From Caprella mutica (taxonomy: Eukaryota > Arthropoda > Malacostraca > Amphipoda > Caprellidae), in NCBI GenBank assembly GCA_947561585.1, contig CANNZV010000853.1, positions 62,001 to 126,000 of the forward strand: a stretch of DNA of 64,000 bases, written 5' to 3'. Every line of letters starts with the position of its first letter. Within the stretch, counting starts at the first letter, position 1. The notes under the pieces were generated by a model that saw only the letters and a list, made by a program, of their open reading frames with translations, was not told the DNA's origin and made no database searches. The position numbers and the translations under genes are program-made. Of the stretch, positions 59,666 through 64,000 are shown one piece after another.

Positions 59666-59994
59666 CGTGTGTATGAATTTACATTTATACATAGACTCTT
59701 TGTCTCATCTGATTAATTATTAAAAATGGCACGCACTGCACTGCCCTTTAATTCTCTTGTGAGTTCATTCTTTGTTAAGAGTTCAATAGTGTCAGTGCGA
59801 TGGTTTATATTGGTTATGTATACGAACTAAACACAGAAATCATATCCAGTTTTCATATCCCTTTTTATGTAAAACAATTTTCGTATTTCATCAGACAATC
59901 GCCCCAGTGGTCTTCGAGATGTTCCAAGGGCTAAGTTGGGTTTGTTAGGTTTTAGCATATCGGATTATGATAACTGTCAATCCCAGAAAGGAGC

Positions 59995-60465
59995 GCTTGC
60001 TCTCGAGATGACTTATGTTATGTTTAATATGACTTATGTTATGTTATGTTTAGTATGACTTATACTAAGTTATGTTTAGTATGACTTATGTTATGTTTAG
60101 TACAAGTCGTGAATCAGTGGCCTAAATAAAATCGCGTCTTGCGGGACGCTCAAATCCTTATTTTGTTTTCACTTGACTGGCAATCTGGCGTCAGTTCAAT
60201 GGAGAAATGGTATAACTGAAAAAAATAAGGTTTAGCACCGTCTTCCTTAGCGTCTTGCAAGTACTGCAGCACTATAGCTCTCTATAGAGTAGTTTATCAT
60301 AACTCTATGACTTAAACAAAATAAGGTTTTAAGCGTCCTGCAGTCGCTGCACAACTAGCTCTCTCTAGTATAAAATATTATTACTCTATCTATGGTTTAG
60401 TATGACTTATATTATGTTATGTTATGTTTAGTATGACTTATGATATGTTTAGTTTGACTTATATC
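59995..60465. repeat. Repeats of ATGACTTATGTTATGTTTAGT with a local duplication
   Basis: Units of 16-26 bp occur at about 60008-60110 and again at 60397-60465. Between them, two related blocks (about 60225-60300 and 60317-60370) both contain AAAATAAGGTTT, an AGCGTC word, CTGCAG, a GCAC or GCACAAC word and AGCTCTCT. The whole segment is probably a duplicated compound repeat. Confidence 0.7.
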
Positions 60466-60487
60466 ATTTATGCCACACGTCTTCTTG

Positions 60488-60545
60488 TTGGATTTGGAGC
60501 TTACCTGCGATATTAACAGTACCACTTTAATATACTTGCAATATG
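60488..60545 (+). repeat. Direct repeat of about 58 bp, first copy
   Basis: GTTGGATTTGGAGCTTACCT, GCGATATTAACAGTACCACT and TTAATATACTTGCA match 61812-61870 with about four changes. The copies lie 1.3 kb apart on either side of the promoter-like block. Confidence 0.85.
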
Positions 60546-60914
60546 TAGTGATGCATAATCACTAACAAATTAGGTATTCTAATTTAGTGTTTAAAATAAT
60601 ATTGCTTACAATTCTAATGTATAATTTCTCAAATGTCTCATTCATTGTCATATTTCATCTTAGACTTCTAAATATTTTCTCATTTCTCATTTCTTAATAT
60701 TAGGTAGTTAAGTTTGTTTTGTGTGTTACAAAATAATTTGCCTAAATAGTTATATTCTAAATATTATATATTCTAAACTAACAAATGTTAAAACTTTATG
60801 TTTTGTATTTAGGTTATTTTCTTTTTATTTATCATTTATTATAACATTTTAATTATCATTTACTTGTATTAACTAGTGCATTTTTATAAATAGATAGATA
60901 TAAACTTTTGTTAT

Positions 60915-61029
60915 TACGCATGCGCAAATTTTTTTTGCCAATTAAGCGTGCATATAAAAGGCTGTGATGCCACATTGCCAAATCATTTCCAATCACTCAT
61001 TACATTGAGCTACTGCCGGGATCTACTCG
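60915..61029 (+). promoter_or_regulatory. Promoter-like block with 5' splice site
   Basis: ACGCATGCGCAAA at about 60916 fits the NRF-1/Ewg-type palindrome GCGCATGCGC. TATAAAAG is at 60953-60960. An initiator-like TCATTT lies about 30 bp downstream (near 60983). A consensus donor CTCG then GTGAGT ends a possible first exon at 61029. It could drive a noncoding first exon of the plus-strand gene at 63746, or be a transposon promoter. No acceptor can be tied to it. Confidence 0.3.
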
Positions 61030-61811
61030 GTGAGTTGTCTACCATTAGGTTAAAAGGTTTAATTTAAGATTGCAATGTTGTTTATTTAATATTTCAATCA
61101 ATTAGTATGTTATGTAGGTTAATCTGTTATCACTAAATAATCTGTAATCACTGTTCATAATACAGGCTGTAACTCTACCACTCACACGCTTAATTTCATT
61201 TATTTCATATTCAACATGATTACCTATTTATTCTAAATATAAAACTCGTATTAAATCAATTTATTTATCCTATTTACCATAACCAAAATTAAACTATTAT
61301 AGTCCGGTGGCTTAACCACATCTATACATACACACAAATAAATTACTTTATATACTGTATGGGCCACACAAATCTTTCCGCTTTTTCAAATACATGTAAA
61401 TCGTTAGCCAATTGATGAAAAAACTGTATCTTGGTCTCTTTTTCTCTGCCTCTTATTGTACTATTAACAGGTTAAAACAATTTTGAACTGATGGACATAG
61501 TTTAAGAACTGGTAAGCAAAGAGTGAGGGTGATTATTTTATTGTTACTTTGAATATTGCAATAGTATGGACCCCACTAAAACGTATTATAGATTTTAGTA
61601 AAGTATCTTACGATCCTCTGTGTATGCCATTACTTATACTCACATGGATAATTGAAGAAACGAAGATATGTAGGAAGCCAGAGTGGAATCCAGGAATTGT
61701 AGTGCAGTTTAGTTTAGTTTCAGCCTAGCCTGCACACATATATGACGGCTGTAGGTGGGTAGTCACTAGTCATACAGGAAATGCATCAATTTGCAGCCAT
61801 TCTCGTCACCA

Positions 61812-61870
61812 TGTTGGATTTGGAGCTTACTTGCAATATTAACAGTGCCACTTTAATATACTTGCATACA
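61812..61870 (+). repeat. Direct repeat of about 58 bp, second copy
   Basis: See 60488-60545. This copy reads GTTGGATTTGGAGCTTACTT, GCAATATTAACAGTGCCACT and TTAATATACTTGCA. Confidence 0.85.
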
Positions 61871-61925
61871 CACAAGTAATTATTTTATATATTTACTATC
61901 ACAGGCTCGTCGCCAAATTACTGCA

Positions 61926-62082
61926 TTAAAGTACGTTCTGCATGTAGCAATTGTTGCGATTATCACGCAGCGATGATCGCCCAGAAATAGGAATACATTA
62001 AAGTGATTAAACTAGTGATCAGCATGATATTATTTTTGGGCGATAATCGCAATAATCGCTGCATGCAAAAACGTACCATTAA
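61926..62082. mobile_element. 157-bp MITE bounded by TTAA
   Basis: TTAA then AGTACGTTCTGCATG and GTTGCGATTATC at the left; GATAATCGCAATAATCGC, TGCATGC and AACGTACCA then TTAA at the right. Inverted arms of about 55 bp with TTAA at both edges suggest a piggyBac-type non-autonomous element. Confidence 0.75.
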
Positions 62083-62217
62083 GCCCATATTACACAGTGG
62101 AGTTCGCCACTGTTTCGTTATTTTTCTCTCTAGTTTCGCCCCTTTTCTCTATAATTGTGAACAATGCCATGGCAGCGCCATAAAATTGTGATCGCTCACT
62201 GCGAGATAATTAATTTA

Positions 62218-62710
62218 ATAGGGGTTTAACGTCTGCTTCGTAACCAAAGGTCATATCGCTGACGTCAAAAGGAAATTAAATACAAGGGGCTAGAAGAAGC
62301 AGTAAGAAAGGAAATTGGCTCCATGAACAAAGTCACTTACCACCGTTGGTGACGATGCTCATGAATGCAGAAAAACTACTCCATGAATGCGGTCACTTAC
62401 CAAGGAATGTGACGAAACGGAACACAAGCACCGGTGGCTGCACTCACGGATAGAAGAGGAAAATGAAGAGGTGATAGTAAATGAAGCCTACGAGCCTACC
62501 TAACACAAAAATCTAAGACCTCGTAATTGAAGAGCATATTCCTAGTGCTATCCTCTAAAACTGCAAGTAGCGTTAAAAAAATGATAAACAAGGTTAAAAT
62601 GAAAAAAGACAATCCATAATCCAAATTACAACAGTTCGGGGCCCAAGGGCCGCCACCCCCCCTTATCTTCCATTCACCACAGACAGCTTCAGGATAGAGC
62701 CTTTGGGGGC
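62218..62710 (+). mobile_element. Interspersed repeat family A, near full-length reference copy
   Basis: The best-preserved copy. It starts GGGGTTTAACGTCTGCTTCG, continues through GACGTCAAAAGGAAATTAAA, CATGAACAAAGTCACTTACC, ACCGTTGGTGACG, GCACCGGTGGCTGCACTCAC and CCTACCTAACACAAAAATCT, to AGTTCGGGGCCCAAGGG, and ends at CAGGATAGAGCC. The core phrases (CATGAA...GTCACTTACC) are themselves duplicated inside the element. Confidence 0.8.
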
Positions 62711-63700
62711 CACTGCGCGATAGAACAAATACCACTAATGAAATTGTCACTGAAGCCTGCTAAATAGATTTGAAGTAGTAGAAAAAGGTATATTTTTCAT
62801 TGTACAAGTTATTTAAGACTCTCTGTGGCTACTGAATGATACATTGTAGAATCTGCATAAGAAATAACGAGGTTTTGTATAAAAAAGAATCAACACTTCT
62901 GTGTAGAGTGTCCAGTGTTACATTCAATAAAATTTCACTTTTATAATATATAGGTATGGAATTGCTTCACAAAACTATCAAGGAGATAATTAACTAAATA
63001 TATATTCGTGATGACATCGAATTTTATAGTTACGATTCACTTCATAGTAAATTTTTTAATTTTCTCTAAATTGCAATACATCACCTCCCAGATTTAGAGT
63101 AATTTTAAAATAATGCAGATTACCACCATTATCTACTTGCTGGATGATCACTGCCATATCAACTCGTCTAGTGTAATAAAAATTATCTAGTATAGCTATC
63201 CTCTCAAAGTCCATTGTACACCAAAACAATTATTGGAAAATCATAGGAGTGAAAAATCCACAAAAATAAATAGAGTGATCCAAATCACAATGACTAATAT
63301 CTACAGAATATCTAATATTTCGCTAATTTTTTTTTTATATCCAATATGTTTTTTATGATCATATATTACTCTAAATTTATTCTACATATACATATGAGCA
63401 ATTATAGAAATCATATTATTAGATATGATGAGCAGAGCATTTTGAGAGCTATTGTTCTGTACCCAACTAATTTTCTGTGACTGATATTCCCTCAATCTGT
63501 TGGCATATTACTAATTTAAATCTAAATCCTGACTAGTATTCTGACTAATACCATGTGTATAGGCTAATATGTGTACTTCTTTTTCATACGAGTGATTTGA
63601 TTATTTCAAGCAATATAATTCTATAAATCAAATAATTAGCTTCATTGACTTATATATGCAAAACGCATAATTTGTAAATCAAATAAGAGACGTATAGCAT
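62711..63700. other. AT-rich upstream flank of the paralogue exon
   Basis: No supported feature. The last 45 bp before the ATG at 63746 are alignable to the 5' flank of the paralogue at 35748 and are probably 5' UTR. Confidence 0.45.
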
Positions 63701-63745
63701 AAAAAATTGATATTTTGGTTTGACATTTTTAAAATTAACGTCGAA

Positions 63746-63823
63746 ATGAAGTTCAGTTTCCTCGTCATCGTTCAGTTGTTTCCATTTTCAATGTCCACGA
63801 TATCATCAAACTATTATAGACAG
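63746..63823 (+). CDS. First coding exon of a paralogue of the 33036-35747 gene (partial)
   Basis: A 26-codon exon, MKFSFLVIVQLFPFSMSTIS followed by SNYYRQ, ends at a GTGAGTACC donor. The paralogue exon 1 at 35747-35670 is MRISLLIIIQLFGFSISAIL followed by SNYFRQ, with identical length, phase 0 and donor context. The upstream flanks also match (ATTGATATTTTGGT then a TTGA(C/A) stretch before the ATG). A signal peptide is clear. The remaining exons lie beyond the window, so the mature protein is unknown. The orientation is opposite to the first gene. Confidence 0.85.
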
Positions 63824-63854
63824 GTGAGTACCTTATTAATAACCAATTATGTAC

Positions 63855-64000
63855 ATTAGAGTGTGTCAAATAATAGTGGTTACGGACAAACTTCAGAATC
63901 TTCATTTGGAATAGTTATAATAAGTTGATACCTTATAAAAGAACATTACATGCCAATTTCCAGGCTATTTTTGGATATTTTTGAGTTGCCCAAAAACATT
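63855..64000. mobile_element. End of element D copy, running off the window, in intron 1 of the paralogue
   Basis: TTAGAGTGTGTCAAATAATA followed by GGACAAACTTCAGAATCTTC and a continuing match to the reverse complement of about 32225-32379, including CCTTATAAAAGAACATTACA and TGCCAATTTCCAGGCTATTT. The terminal bases have diverged from the 31355 element. Confidence 0.8.

Overview
The window is eukaryotic nuclear DNA, AT-rich and gene-poor. GT-AG introns, branch-point-like motifs and many short inverted-repeat transposons point to an arthropod. An insect is most likely and a hemipteran is a reasonable guess, but that placement is inference. There are no bacterial operons, ribosome binding sites or CRISPR arrays. 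Most of the sequence is interspersed repeats, miniature DNA transposons (MITEs) and minisatellites. No homology search could be run, so family names rest on recognised protein motifs.

Genes. (1) A complete 12-exon minus-strand gene, 28009 down to 17380, encodes a 581-residue TM9SF1-type nonaspanin: a signal peptide, a luminal domain, nine membrane segments and a C-terminal KMD. All exon phases join. (2) A complete 5-exon minus-strand gene, 35747 down to 33036, encodes a 251-residue secreted, cysteine-containing protein. It has a PAN/apple-like first half and a possible galactose-binding (F5/8 C-like) second half. (3) At the right edge, 63746-63823 on the plus strand is the first coding exon of a diverged paralogue of gene 2, cut off by the window end. 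The two paralogues lie head to head about 28 kb apart. (4) A small 4-exon minus-strand reading frame (50116 to 49372, 97 aa) lies inside a composite repeat element and may be a real gene or transposon cargo.

Layout. 1-5.6 kb: minisatellites and SINE-like pieces. 5.6-13.5 kb: mostly unrecognised AT-rich DNA with a 41-copy 32-bp satellite at 9.0-10.3 kb. 13.5-16.1 kb: three MITE-like elements and a 36-bp minisatellite. 17.3-28.2 kb: TM9SF1, whose introns hold MITEs and, in intron 1, a scrambled mosaic of foldback repeats. 28.2-33 kb: repeats and a 1-kb inverted-repeat element. 33-35.8 kb: the secreted-protein gene. 35.9-37.9 kb: a Penelope-like remnant bracketed by inverted minisatellite arrays. 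38-47.5 kb: unrecognised DNA with satellites and two clear DNA transposons. 47.9-51.7 kb: a composite element with tandem-repeat ends. 52-63.7 kb: minisatellites, interspersed repeats, one promoter-like block, and the paralogue exon.

The most unusual signals are the paralogue pair; the strong local enrichment of the palindrome TAGCTA around TM9SF1; a MITE family whose inverted repeat carries a consensus 5' splice site and abuts a putative exon; and a recurring class of short-unit arrays whose sequences differ but share a common pattern.
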